Positions 53,462 to 62,876 are shown, counted from the first letter of the stretch. The stretch is DNA of 64,000 bases from Parasedimentitalea denitrificans (GCF_011813015.1 NZ_QHLQ01000001.1:248001-312000), one strand, 5' to 3'. Notes: a model not told the origin generated them from the sequence alone. Translations and numbers: made by a program.

Positions 53462-55204
53462 ATGGGCTTTCTGAATGTTGAGAAATCGCTGACTGGACGT
53501 TGCTGGCTGGGACCTGGGATTGATATTGAACGCGCCGCCGAGATGATGGCGCAGCAAAGTGAGATCCCAGCCCCGGTGTGTCAGGTACTGGCACGACGTG
53601 GTGTTCCCGCGCATGAGGCATCTGGCTTTCTGACACCCCAACTAAAAGACCTGTTGCCTGATCCACGGCGCATGAAGGACATGGAAGTGGCTGCGCAGCG
53701 TTTCATTACCTCAGTGCAACGGCGTGAACGGATTGCTGTTTTTGCCGACTATGACGTCGACGGCGGCAGCTCAGCCGCTTTGCTGCTAGTTTGGTTGCGG
53801 CAGATGGGGCTGAGCGCGACGTTGTATGTGCCAGATCGGATCGACGAAGGCTATGGACCCAACGATGAGGCGATGGCTGCACTGGCGCGGGATCATGACC
53901 TGATCATCTGCGTCGATTGCGGCACCCTGAGTCACGGACCGATTGCGGCGGCCAAAGGTGCCGATGTGGTGGTGCTGGACCACCACCTGGGCGGTGAAAC
54001 ACTGCCGGATTGCGTTGCCGTGGTGAACCCGAACCGGCAGGACGAAGATGGCGAACTGGGCTATTTCTGCGCTGCGGGTGTTGTCTTCCTGATGCTGGTC
54101 GAGGCACGTCGACAGTTGCGCGAAGGCGGCCATGGCACCGGACCGGACCTGATGGCGCTGCTGGATCTGGTGGCACTGGCGACTGTTGCCGATGTTGCGC
54201 CCCTGATCGGGGCCAACCGGGCCTTGGTGCGACAGGGATTAAAGGTAATGGCTGCGCGACAGCGCCCCGGCCTGGTGGCACTGGCGGATGTGTCGCGAAT
54301 GGATTCGGCCCCCTCGACCTATAGTCTTGGCTTTATGCTGGGACCGCGCGTCAATGCCGGTGGTCGGATTGGCAAGGCCGACCTGGGCGCGCGATTGTTG
54401 TCGACGGATGACCCCCACGAGGCCTCATCGATAGCGGACCGGTTAGACCAGTTGAACACCGAACGGCGAGAGATTGAGAATGCCGTGCGCGCGGCCGCCA
54501 TGGAACAAGCCGAGGAGCGTGGCTTTGATGCGCCGCTGGTCTGGGCTGCGGGCGAAGGCTGGCACCCCGGTGTGGTGGGCATTGTGGCCTCGCGGCTGAA
54601 GGAGGCCGCCGGGCGACCCGCCGTAGTGATCGGGCTGGACGGTGACGAGGGCAAGGGATCAGGCCGGTCAGTTAGTGGCATTGATCTGGGGGCAGCCATT
54701 CAGCGGCTGGCTAGTGATGGGCTGCTGATCAAGGGTGGTGGTCACAAGATGGCAGCCGGACTGAGTGTAAGCCGCGACCAACTGGAACCCGCAATGAAGC
54801 GCCTGACCGAGTTGTTGGAAAAACAGGGCGCCGGAGATCTGGGCCCTGCGGACCTGAAGCTGGACGGCATGTTGATGCCCGGCGCCGCAACCGTGGATAT
54901 GATCGAGCAGATCGAACAGGCCGGTCCATTTGGAGCGGGTGCCCCTGCCCCGCGCTATGCCTTTCCCGACCTGCAAATACGGTTTGCCAAGCGTATTGGG
55001 GAAACGCACCTGAAACTGTCTCTGAGCGATGGCATGGGTGGCGGCATTGATGCGATCTGTTTCGGCGCGTTTGACACACCGATGGGCCAGCAGTTGTTGG
55101 ATCACGGCGGTGCTCGGTTCCATTTTGCCGGACGGCTGGAGGTCAACACATGGGGTGGTCGACAAAGCGCACAGTTACGTCTGGAAGACGCCGCACCGGC
55201 CTAA
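53462..55204 (+). CDS. recJ: Single-stranded-DNA-specific exonuclease RecJ
   Basis: RecJ degrades single-stranded DNA 5'-3' in recombination and mismatch repair. The 580-residue protein has DHH family motifs: FADYDVDGGSSAAL (about 97-110), CVDCGTLSHGP, LDHHLGGETLPDC and the DHHA1 glycine motif GGGHKMAAG (about 425-433). The start at MGFLNVEKSLTGRCW matches the family. Confidence 0.96.
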   Translation: MGFLNVEKSLTGRCWLGPGIDIERAAEMMAQQSEIPAPVCQVLARRGVPAHEASGFLTPQLKDLLPDPRRMKDMEVAAQRFITSVQRRERIAVFADYDVDGGSSAALLLVWLRQMGLSATLYVPDRIDEGYGPNDEAMAALARDHDLIICVDCGTLSHGPIAAAKGADVVVLDHHLGGETLPDCVAVVNPNRQDEDGELGYFCAAGVVFLMLVEARRQLREGGHGTGPDLMALLDLVALATVADVAPLIGANRALVRQGLKVMAARQRPGLVALADVSRMDSAPSTYSLGFMLGPRVNAGGRIGKADLGARLLSTDDPHEASSIADRLDQLNTERREIENAVRAAAMEQAEERGFDAPLVWAAGEGWHPGVVGIVASRLKEAAGRPAVVIGLDGDEGKGSGRSVSGIDLGAAIQRLASDGLLIKGGGHKMAAGLSVSRDQLEPAMKRLTELLEKQGAGDLGPADLKLDGMLMPGAATVDMIEQIEQAGPFGAGAPAPRYAFPDLQIRFAKRIGETHLKLSLSDGMGGGIDAICFGAFDTPMGQQLLDHGGARFHFAGRLEVNTWGGRQSAQLRLEDAAPA

Positions 55205-55306
55205 GAAAATGCCCATCAGATGGCGATTTAAAAAAAACACTGCGTAGTGCATTTTTTCCCTTGCGGTGCGCTGCGGGATTTCCTAATACCCGCTCACACC
55301 AAGAGT
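55205..55306 (+). promoter_or_regulatory. tRNA-Glu promoter, copy 1
   Basis: TTGCGG at 55261 and TAATAC at 55284 are separated by 17 bp. The surrounding sequence resembles the tRNA-Gly promoter regions. Confidence 0.6.
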
Positions 55307-55381
55307 GGCCCGTTCGTCTATCGGTTAGGACGCCAGGTTTTCAACCTGGAAAGACGAGTTCGATTCTCGTACGGGCTGCCA
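55307..55381 (+). tRNA. tRNA-Glu (TTC), copy 1
   Basis: The 75-nt gene has the acceptor stem ggcccgt/acgggct, a TTC anticodon, a canonical TTCGATT T-loop and an encoded CCA. Confidence 0.95.
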
Positions 55382-55563
55382 TGGTGTATATCTCCCAAAC
55401 ACAGACATAGCTGAAAAATCTACCACTGATGGTTGGATCTGCCACCCTATGCCCTTTGTTCTGACATACCGGAAATCAGCTAGAATCCTTTCCTAAGCAC
55501 ACCAGTTCCAGCCTCTTGAATAAGGGGTAAACAAAATGATTGTCACTTTAGCAAAATACCCTC

Positions 55564-55592
55564 TTGCGTCCCGGATGCGGGTTATCTAAATA
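55564..55592 (+). promoter_or_regulatory. tRNA-Glu promoter, copy 2
   Basis: TTGCGT at 55564 and TAAATA at 55587 are separated by 17 bp. Confidence 0.6.
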
Positions 55593-55610
55593 CCGCCTCA
55601 CAGACTAAGT

Positions 55611-55685
55611 GGCCCGTTCGTCTATCGGTTAGGACGCCAGGTTTTCAACCTGGAAAGACGAGTTCGATTCTCGTACGGGCTGCCA
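55611..55685 (+). tRNA. tRNA-Glu (TTC), copy 2
   Basis: Identical to the copy at 55307 and placed 304 bp after it. Confidence 0.95.
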
Positions 55686-55985
55686 CTTCCCCTTCGCTGC
55701 ATAGATATACCTGTTTATAAACCGTGCCTTGATGGTGAACATTGTCGCGATCAGATCCAGATTGTTTTGCGGTTCAAACAGGCCGAATGCATTAAGAGGG
55801 CTAGACCCACTTCCCTGCACGCTGTGTGCTGCAGCAGTCAGGTAACAACATGCAATCAACGCCGGGCAACAACGCGCCCACGCTCAAGCTAGGCTGCTTG
55901 ACCTGATAAAAAGCCGAGACGGCCAGTTCCAGTACAAGTATCAGGACACCGTTCTTTTGATGCAGTCAGAAAAGCGAAGACGCGA
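55686..55985. other. Stretch of 300 bp without a recognised gene
   Basis: A minus-strand frame across this stretch has no family similarity or ribosome binding site. No strong hairpin is seen. It separates tRNA-Glu copy 2 from the convergent cyclase gene. Confidence 0.5.
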
Positions 55986-57089
55986 TTAGAGCAATCGCCG
56001 ATGGGCGGTTTCAGAGATGGCTTCGTCAGATGGAACCTCGACGTTGCTCTCTGATTTTTCCAGCTCTGCGTCAGATACATCATCGGCCCGTTTATTAAAG
56101 CTGCCGTCATCCAATTCAACGTCGTAGAAGTAATGACAGGCCCGTCCAGCCCGCTTGGCGGCGTAGAGCGCAACGTCTGCTTCTTTCAGCAACTGAGCGG
56201 CGTCCTTACGACCTTCGACCAAGGCGGTAACGGTGCCGATACTGCCCGAAATGCGACACAACTCGCCAGAATATGGAATCGGCACTTCCAATTGCGTGAT
56301 CAAACGTCTGGCGATGATATCCAGCTTCTCGCGGTCGACCAGACCATCGATGATCAATACAAATTCATCGCCGCCAATTCGCGCCACGGTATCGGTAGCG
56401 CGCGTACAATCGACCATGATGCTTGCCACCCTTTGCAAAACGGTATCACCCGCAGCATGACCCAGGCTGTCGTTGACCGCCTTAAAGAAATCCAGATCGA
56501 CCTGCATCACTGAGAAGTTGCGACCAGTATTGATCATCCGATCCAGAATGTGATCCATCGCGCGGCGATTCTTTAGCCCGGTCAGCGTATCTGTAAACGC
56601 CTGTTCCTCGGCGGCGACTTTTGCCCCCTGCAGGCGGGTGTTCAACTTTCGAGACGCCTCCATCGCGGCGGACTTGGCTTCAACCAGATAAAGCATTTCA
56701 ATGGTCAGATCGGTGGGCGAAAAATCGGCGCTGGTCAGGTCATAGTCACGCACGGCGTCAAGAACCGAGATCCCAAAAGACAGGTTCACAAATGCGCCCA
56801 TGTCCCCTGGCAACGGCGCCAGAACACCCTTGAGCCCGGTTTGCGGTTCATCCCGAAATTGCATGTGCAGCTTGGCCCCAGCAGTCCGCAACAGATCACC
56901 CATATTCTGAACGTAGCGGGGGCGCAGAAGTTCAAACACTTCTAGAAATGGACGCCCAGTCCAGTCTTGGTCTGCACGCAATTTCTGCAGGGTTGGCCCT
57001 ACGCGGACAATGCAGCCATCTGTGTCTAACAACACATGCATTGGTGCAATATTGGCGACCACGTCACCCAGTTGGCTTAGGTTCATCAT
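55986..57089 (-). CDS. Diguanylate cyclase with HNOBA-type sensor domain
   Basis: The 367-residue protein has an N-terminal HNOBA-like (heme-NO-binding-associated, PAS-like) domain (about 1-130), a coiled-coil linker (about 130-165) and a GGDEF domain. The active-site motif is RIGGDEF (239-243), and an inhibitory site RATD lies five residues before it (230-233). It should make cyclic di-GMP and be inhibited by its product. It overlaps the H-NOX gene by 4 bp, so it is the probable output of that sensor. Confidence 0.92.
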   Translation of the reverse strand: MMNLSQLGDVVANIAPMHVLLDTDGCIVRVGPTLQKLRADQDWTGRPFLEVFELLRPRYVQNMGDLLRTAGAKLHMQFRDEPQTGLKGVLAPLPGDMGAFVNLSFGISVLDAVRDYDLTSADFSPTDLTIEMLYLVEAKSAAMEASRKLNTRLQGAKVAAEEQAFTDTLTGLKNRRAMDHILDRMINTGRNFSVMQVDLDFFKAVNDSLGHAAGDTVLQRVASIMVDCTRATDTVARIGGDEFVLIIDGLVDREKLDIIARRLITQLEVPIPYSGELCRISGSIGTVTALVEGRKDAAQLLKEADVALYAAKRAGRACHYFYDVELDDGSFNKRADDVSDAELEKSESNVEVPSDEAISETAHRRLL

Positions 57090-57673
57090 TGTAGTTTTGC
57101 CCCCAGGTCAAATGTCCGACCCTCGGCGAACTCAGTCTCGACCAACATTACAGAAATTACTTCTGCGCCATCCTGCGTTCCCGAATGTTCAAGAATAACC
57201 AGATCGCCATAGTCATCAGCCATAGCACGCAATACCCCCATCATCACGCTGGCGTAACCCGGCAAACCGCTTTGGCACAGCAGTTTGAACTGACCGGGCG
57301 CTGTTTCGATTAATTCGAGCCCAGGCAAATGCAGATCAGACACCGCCAATCGGGCTCGATCAGGTAGATCATCTAGTGAATGAAGGAATTCCACATAGCT
57401 AACCCCGCCAAAACGGAGCAATCGACGCAGGGCTTCGACTTGAGGGTTAGAGACTAAAAATGTTCCCATATCCTCCAGCATTTCGGGCAGAGGTCGCTCA
57501 AGCACCTCTTCCATTGCCTTCAGCAGCTGTTGAGATTGCTCATCCGTATAGATCAACATCGCCTCGAACTCGAAAAATCCGAGTTCGGCAGCATCCGTCA
57601 CTTCGCGCCAACGCGATTCACCATACGTACTGCTTACAAAGGCCTGAATTGCCCGATTTATCAGCCCATGCAT
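57086..57673 (-). CDS. H-NOX (HNOB) domain protein lacking the usual heme ligands
   Basis: The 195-residue protein begins MHGLINRAIQAFVSSTYGESRW, as in H-NOX sensors of NO or oxygen, and has FGGVSYVEFLHSLDDLP near residue 88-104. In other H-NOX proteins the position aligned with P104 is the proximal heme histidine (sGC beta H105). The YxSxR heme-propionate motif appears as CQSGL (133-137). Heme binding in the standard way is therefore doubtful. It is cotranscribed with the HNOBA-GGDEF cyclase. Confidence 0.85.
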   Translation of the reverse strand: MHGLINRAIQAFVSSTYGESRWREVTDAAELGFFEFEAMLIYTDEQSQQLLKAMEEVLERPLPEMLEDMGTFLVSNPQVEALRRLLRFGGVSYVEFLHSLDDLPDRARLAVSDLHLPGLELIETAPGQFKLLCQSGLPGYASVMMGVLRAMADDYGDLVILEHSGTQDGAEVISVMLVETEFAEGRTFDLGAKLQ

Positions 57674-58017
57674 AAGAAGGCCCCTCGATTAAAACTGTGC
57701 GACACATGACTTATGAACCTTAAGAAAGGCCCAACATATAAAATGCCAACTTTATTATGTGCGCGCTTTTAATGGTGAAATTCATGGTCTTGAAGTGTTT
57801 TTTTCGTGACCACCATTTAGCGCCGCGAGAGAGCCCGGCCCACGGGGCATTGATCGCCCATAATCACACAGTGGTCAGACTGCAGACATTGGGTCGTCCT
57901 TTGCGACCAAGCATTTGGCGGCAGACAAGCAACTTGGCTCTGATAAATCTAGGGCAAAATCCGCCAAAATGCAATTCGGCGCCAGCGCGGGTAGAACGCC
58001 ACAACGCCATTCTACCC
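57674..58017. other. Stretch of 344 bp without a recognised gene
   Basis: It holds the promoter region of the H-NOX gene. At its right end a hairpin (gggtagaa/ttctaccc, 57989-58017) lies directly after the stop codon of the methyltransferase gene. No coding frame was supported. Confidence 0.5.
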
Positions 58018-59574
58018 CTAGAAATCAGTAGGGGCACCACCTTCTTCTTTGCGACGGGCCACAAACTCTTGCAATTCACCCCGGATTGCATCCGCCATGG
58101 GCGGTTCTTCAAACCCAGCGGTAATCAACTTGAAAATCTTGTGCGCCCGTTGCGGTGTCCATTCTGCCCCGGCCTCCTCCCAGGCCTCATAGTTGCGCCA
58201 GTCACTTAGGAACGGCTGGTAGAAGGCATCTGTGTAGCGGTCCTGTGTGTGCTGGATGCCAAAGAAATGACCGTCGTTGCCGACCTCCTTGATCGCATCC
58301 AGCGCGATGTCGTCGGCTGTGGTGGCAAAGGTCGCAGGCTGCATATAGCGTTGGATCTGCTGCAACACTTCGCAGTCCATGATGAACTTCTCAGGCGAGG
58401 CAATCAGCCCGCCTTCAAGCCAGCCTGCCGCGTGATAGACCATATGAGTGCCCGACTGCACCGCCGCCCAAAGTGAATTTGAGGTTTCCCACATCGCCTG
58501 CCCATCCGGCACATTTGCGGTGCAGACGCCGCTAGAACGCATCGGCAACCCATAGAACCGCGCCATCTGCCCGGTCATCTGGGTCGATCGCATGTATTCC
58601 GGAGTGCCAAATGCGGGCGCGCCGCTCTTCATGTCTACGTTTGAGGTAAAAGTGCCGATCATGCAGGGGGTGCCGGGTGCCACGTACTGAAACAGCGCGA
58701 TAGCACAAAGCGATTCTGCAATCGACTGGGCCACAGCACCTGCCATAGTCACCGGAGCCATTGCCCCCGCCAAAGTAAAGGGCGTCACCACAATGGCCTG
58801 CCCCCGCCGTGCCATCCGCAGGCAGCCATCGATCATTGGATAGTCGTGTTTCAACGGCGAGGTCGAATTGATGTTGGTATACATCCGCGGCTTGGCCTGA
58901 AACTCTTCTTCGCTTAGGCCCCCCGCGATCTTGACCATCTCCATCACGTCTTCGACGCGTTCCGCCCCCAGCGAGTAAGCATGCACCGCCTTGTCGCTGA
59001 TCGTCAGCTTGTCATAGAGCACATTCAGATGACGCACTGAGGCGTGGATGTCGACAGGTTCAACCGGGTAGCCACCCGCAAAGTGGATGCAGTTGAAATA
59101 CTGGGTCAGTTTCAGCAAATTCTGGCATTGCGCACGGGTGCCAGAAACCTTCTTACCCAGCTTCAGATCCCAGTAGTTCGGCGGCGATGACACGTTGCCA
59201 AACAACATGTGATTTCCACCGATCGGTAGCGTGCGGTCGGTGTTGCGAGGGGTGATGGTGAATGTGCTGGGGGCCTTGCCCACCATCTCAATCACAAAGT
59301 CACGATTCATCCGGACCAGATCACCCTCAACCTTGCAGCCAGCCTGTCTGAAGATTTCCAGTGCTTCGGGGTTCAGGAACACCACACCGATCTCTTCAAG
59401 AATGCGCATAGCGCCCTCGTGGATCGCTTGCACGCCCTCTGGCGGTAGCGGTTCGGTGGGGCGGTCAACATTGACTGGAATCTGCCAAGGCATCTGTTCA
59501 ATTACAGCCTCACCACGCCGGTTCGCTGCCCCTGCCCGGCCTCCGCTGCGTCGCCTACGCCCGCCTGTCGCCAT
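58018..59574 (-). CDS. Trimethylamine methyltransferase (MttB) family protein
   Basis: The 518-residue protein belongs to the MttB superfamily, which transfers methyl groups from quaternary or tertiary amines to a corrinoid protein. Its frame has no internal amber codon, so it is a non-pyrrolysine member; those act on compounds such as glycine betaine or proline betaine. The N-terminus has EGVQAIHEGAMRILEEIGVVFLNPEALEIFRQAG. No corrinoid protein gene is adjacent. The substrate is unknown. Confidence 0.88.
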   Translation of the reverse strand: MATGGRRRRSGGRAGAANRRGEAVIEQMPWQIPVNVDRPTEPLPPEGVQAIHEGAMRILEEIGVVFLNPEALEIFRQAGCKVEGDLVRMNRDFVIEMVGKAPSTFTITPRNTDRTLPIGGNHMLFGNVSSPPNYWDLKLGKKVSGTRAQCQNLLKLTQYFNCIHFAGGYPVEPVDIHASVRHLNVLYDKLTISDKAVHAYSLGAERVEDVMEMVKIAGGLSEEEFQAKPRMYTNINSTSPLKHDYPMIDGCLRMARRGQAIVVTPFTLAGAMAPVTMAGAVAQSIAESLCAIALFQYVAPGTPCMIGTFTSNVDMKSGAPAFGTPEYMRSTQMTGQMARFYGLPMRSSGVCTANVPDGQAMWETSNSLWAAVQSGTHMVYHAAGWLEGGLIASPEKFIMDCEVLQQIQRYMQPATFATTADDIALDAIKEVGNDGHFFGIQHTQDRYTDAFYQPFLSDWRNYEAWEEAGAEWTPQRAHKIFKLITAGFEEPPMADAIRGELQEFVARRKEEGGAPTDF

Positions 59575-59755
59575 TTTCGCCTCCCCGGTCTTGGTAACAA
59601 AACCAGCAGGCCCAATTTACCACGCCTTGACCGCTTCAAACACGACATCTCATGTCGTTTTCACCCTCTATTAGGGCGCTACGGGAAGTTTCTGTACATA
59701 TGTGCCCAGTTCTACCTCAAATTCTGGACAGACATGCCCAGTCCTTGCAATTTGA

Positions 59756-60445
59756 TTAGGTGTCGAGCCAAGCCGGAATGTGCCCAATGTCAGGCAAAAC
59801 CACATCAGCCAACGGGGCAAGATCATCTTGCAGGGCCAGTCCGGTCAATACGCCAATCCGGCGCATACCAGCGGCACTGCCGGCCTCCAGATCATGGCGG
59901 CTATCCCCAACCATAGCCGTGCGGCCTGGTTCAACGCCGACGGCTTTGCAAAACGCCAGCAATGGGTCTGGATCCGGCTTGGCTCCATGACCACTGTCAT
60001 AGCCTGCCACAAATTCGAAATGCCCCAGCACCCCGGATCGTTCCAACTGGCTACGCGCCGAGTACTCGGCATCGTTGGTCATAACACCCAGCACCTTGCC
60101 ACGAGCAAGCAGATCATCAAGGAACGCAACAAGAGGCACTGCCTCGGCCAGATCAGCACTCGCCGCGCTAACGCCAAGATGATCCTCAATCTCGGATGCA
60201 TCCATATGGTCGATGACCGATGCAATTGCCGCGGCGATTTCTGCATTAGCACAGGCAATGGCGATGCTGTCAGGCCGGAGCGCCCCGGCGTTCAGATCAT
60301 ACCCCAGTACGCTAGCCAATTTCTGTGCGACATCGTCCTGCCCTTGGGCAAGATCACGAATCAAGGTCTCGGTCCAACTGTTCCAAGTGGCCGCAAACTC
60401 GAACAGGGTACCGTCCTTATCGAACAAAAGTGCATCTACGGGCAT
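59756..60445 (-). CDS. HAD family hydrolase (phosphoglycolate phosphatase-like)
   Basis: The 229-residue protein has the HAD motifs in order: FDKDGTLFEF (residues 8-17, nucleophile aspartate), MTNDAEY with the motif II threonine (about 141), the motif III lysine in KPDPDPLLAF and MVGDSRHDLEAG. It has a helical cap domain and resembles Gph-type phosphatases. The substrate is unknown. Confidence 0.87.
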   Translation of the reverse strand: MPVDALLFDKDGTLFEFAATWNSWTETLIRDLAQGQDDVAQKLASVLGYDLNAGALRPDSIAIACANAEIAAAIASVIDHMDASEIEDHLGVSAASADLAEAVPLVAFLDDLLARGKVLGVMTNDAEYSARSQLERSGVLGHFEFVAGYDSGHGAKPDPDPLLAFCKAVGVEPGRTAMVGDSRHDLEAGSAAGMRRIGVLTGLALQDDLAPLADVVLPDIGHIPAWLDT

Positions 60446-60484
60446 TGGCGGTCCTTTTCAGTCGCAGAGATTACCGGCTCTCTA

Positions 60485-60769
60485 TCAGGTCCAGTTCACC
60501 TGTGCACCACCCGGGAGCGACATCCGCGCCTGCATCGGCGCCTCATAGGCAAGTCCCTGCGCATCACAAAAGCTAATGACCCAGGCATCGTCCATTGTCA
60601 GAAAATCCAAAACCGACCCCAAAAACTCTGGATCCGCCGCCCGAGACCGCAGATCTGCCTCGCTGGCGCCAGAAGCACCAAGAAAGACGGGCAGTAATTC
60701 TTCGTTCCCAACCAGCCAGGCCAAGGCCTGCAGCGCTAAGGTTTCGGCGGCAGCGGAGGTATTTGGCAT
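60485..60769 (-). CDS. DUF3572 family protein
   Basis: The 94-residue protein matches DUF3572, a small all-helical family common in alphaproteobacteria, with ALQALAWLVGNEELLPVFL and FLGSVLDFLTMDDAWVISFC. The function is unknown. It lies upstream of the HAD gene on the same strand and divergent from the PleD-like gene; in this group that neighbourhood is conserved. Confidence 0.88.
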   Translation of the reverse strand: MPNTSAAAETLALQALAWLVGNEELLPVFLGASGASEADLRSRAADPEFLGSVLDFLTMDDAWVISFCDAQGLAYEAPMQARMSLPGGAQVNWT

Positions 60770-60863
60770 TTAATGACACTTTTACGGGGTTGGGAAAGGG
60801 TTTGTTAACCCAAGTCATAAAGACTCTGAGAAAGTCGAATTGCAAGGGTCGAAAGGGAACCGC

Positions 60864-62366
60864 GTGCAAGGCACAATCCTGATCATAGACGGAGTGGCCA
60901 CCAACCGCATTATGCTAAAGGTGCAGCTGTCGGCGTCCTACTACCGTGTGGTGCAGGCCGATAGTGTCGCCAGCGCCCTGTCGGTCGCTCAGCGATGCAG
61001 CCCTGATCTGGTGCTGACGGCTATGTCCCTGCCTGATGGCAGCGCTACCGAAGTAGTCGCATCTTTGGCCTCGGATACGACACTGGCAAACATTCCCGTC
61101 ATTGCGGTTTCAGCCCAAAACGATAACGCCAGTCGGATCGAAGCACTATCTGCAGGCATTGACGACGTTCTGCACCAACCGCTGGACGATGTCATTTTGC
61201 AGGCCCGCATTCGCAGCCTGATCCGCACCCGCAGCAGCCGCGACGACCTAACCCTGCAGCACGAGGCAGCGCGGACATTTGAACAACCGCTGACCGAGCA
61301 GGAATGCCTGATCGAGATCCGCAACTCCAAGGTGGCACTGGTGGCCCACGACGCCCCAACTGCCGCCCAATGGGCAACTAGACTGCAACCTTTGGTGCCT
61401 TATCATCTGCATTCACACCAGATTGGTGACATTCAGTTACTGATGACGGATCCAGTACCGGACGTGATTGTGGTTGAATTGAGCGAAAACGCTGTAGGCC
61501 CCGGCCTGCGACTGCTAGCCGATCTGCGGGCCCGTGCAGCGACCCGCGACTCTGTCGTGATCGCTATCCCCAGTCCTGCTGACGCACATGTTGCGGCCGA
61601 GGCATTGGATCGCGGCGCACATGACGTTCTGCAATCCGGCTTTAACGTTCAGGAACTGGCCCTACGCCTGTCGACCCAACTGCGTTACAAAGCGCACAAC
61701 GACCGACTGCGCGCCTCGGTGCGCAGCGGGCTTCGGGCAGCGGTCGAGGACCCGATGACAGGCCTGTATAACCGGAGGTATGCCACACCATTTTTGGACC
61801 GCGTCGCCCGCAATGCCACGGACACAAATGAACATTTTGCCCTGATGCTGATCGACCTTGATCACTTTAAGCGGGTCAATGATCACTACGGTCACCCGGC
61901 TGGTGATGCCGTGCTGGTCGAAACGTCTAACCGGTTGCTAAAACTTCTGCGCCCTGTTGACCTGCTGGCCCGCGTCGGCGGCGAGGAATTCATGATTGTG
62001 ATGCCCGGACTGGGTGAGGCACAGGCCAGCGAAGTTTCTGATCGACTGTGCAGCGAGATCAGCGGCACACCGTTTCAGGTTCCCGGTGTTGGTAAACCGA
62101 TCCACTTAACCACCAGCATTGGTCTGGCCATTGGCGGCGGAAACCCATGTGTTGGCTCTGCCCCCAGCCCCCTGACCAATGTGACAGATTTAATCGCCGA
62201 TGCAGACCGAGCCCTCTACCGTGCAAAAGATGCAGGCCGCAATCAGGTCATTCTCAGCTCTGCACCCGCCAAGGGCAAGGCCGATCGCAAGGATCGCGCG
62301 GCTCCGATCCGGGCTTCAATTAAAACCTCTCGCCGCGAGTTATTTGTAAGGTCGCAGCCAGCCTGA
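60864..62366 (+). CDS. pleD: PleD-like diguanylate cyclase with a degenerate receiver domain
   Basis: The 500-residue protein has two receiver domains (about 1-125 and 155-285) and a C-terminal GGDEF domain, as in PleD. The cyclase motif GGEEF is at 372-376 and the inhibitory RPVD at 363-366. In the first receiver the phosphoacceptor position 53 is alanine (PDLVLTAMSLP), the acidic pair at 9-10 is DG, and lysine 105 is glutamine. Phosphorylation control as in Caulobacter PleD is therefore unlikely. The GTG at 60864 is chosen because the start then reads MQGTILIIDG as in PleD. Confidence 0.88.
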   Translation: MQGTILIIDGVATNRIMLKVQLSASYYRVVQADSVASALSVAQRCSPDLVLTAMSLPDGSATEVVASLASDTTLANIPVIAVSAQNDNASRIEALSAGIDDVLHQPLDDVILQARIRSLIRTRSSRDDLTLQHEAARTFEQPLTEQECLIEIRNSKVALVAHDAPTAAQWATRLQPLVPYHLHSHQIGDIQLLMTDPVPDVIVVELSENAVGPGLRLLADLRARAATRDSVVIAIPSPADAHVAAEALDRGAHDVLQSGFNVQELALRLSTQLRYKAHNDRLRASVRSGLRAAVEDPMTGLYNRRYATPFLDRVARNATDTNEHFALMLIDLDHFKRVNDHYGHPAGDAVLVETSNRLLKLLRPVDLLARVGGEEFMIVMPGLGEAQASEVSDRLCSEISGTPFQVPGVGKPIHLTTSIGLAIGGGNPCVGSAPSPLTNVTDLIADADRALYRAKDAGRNQVILSSAPAKGKADRKDRAAPIRASIKTSRRELFVRSQPA

Positions 62367-62390
62367 GCGAATAAATCGGCCTGCCCTTAC

Positions 62391-62876
62391 TTACGGATTA
62401 GAGCGACGACGCGGCGGAGGCCCAGAGGGCCTGCGCATACGGCCCTGCAGCTCATCTGCATAGCTAGCCCGTTCCTCGGCTGACATCGTTTCAACCTTGC
62501 TCACCCAGGCACGTTGCACTGAGTTCCGAAACTCATGACCAGTCGTGGCCTGTGCATCCAGCAAACGCGACAGCGCCTCTGGCTCAAATGGGTCAGCCCG
62601 CAACAGGGTCAACACTGCTTTTCCCTCAGCCCGTCGCCGATCATGAAAGTTCCCGTGATCGCCACCAGCCTGTTCACGTAACGCGCGCCGCTCACCACGG
62701 TCCAATTCCCGAAACAACATCACGCCAAAGGTCGGGCTGGGCCGGGGTTTCGCTTCGTCGCGAAAACGGATCATAGAGCCAACGGCCAATCCAGCCACAG
62801 CCAGGTTCAACCCCAGCGACCCCGCCAGGACAATCCGCAGCCATAACTTCATCTTTGCCGGTTTTTCTGTGCTCAT
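62391..62876 (-). CDS. Periplasmic heavy-metal sensor (CnrX/CpxP-like)
   Basis: The 161-residue protein has one membrane helix (about 10-33) and an all-helical periplasmic part with a LTLLRADPFEPEALSRLLD segment and a C-terminal basic proline-rich tail. It fits the heavy-metal resistance/sensor family (CnrX, CpxP, Spy types). It is last in an operon with an ECF sigma factor, so it probably reports metal or envelope stress. Confidence 0.78.
   Translation of the reverse strand: MSTEKPAKMKLWLRIVLAGSLGLNLAVAGLAVGSMIRFRDEAKPRPSPTFGVMLFRELDRGERRALREQAGGDHGNFHDRRRAEGKAVLTLLRADPFEPEALSRLLDAQATTGHEFRNSVQRAWVSKVETMSAEERASYADELQGRMRRPSGPPPRRRSNP

Noticed and set aside
57864..58112. Minus-strand frame over the end of the MttB-family gene
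   Set aside because: It overlaps the real gene in another frame and has no similarity or start signal.
58018..59574. Pyrrolysine-containing trimethylamine methyltransferase
   Set aside because: The frame has no internal TAG codon, and no pyrrolysine genes are in the window; the protein is a non-pyrrolysine family member.
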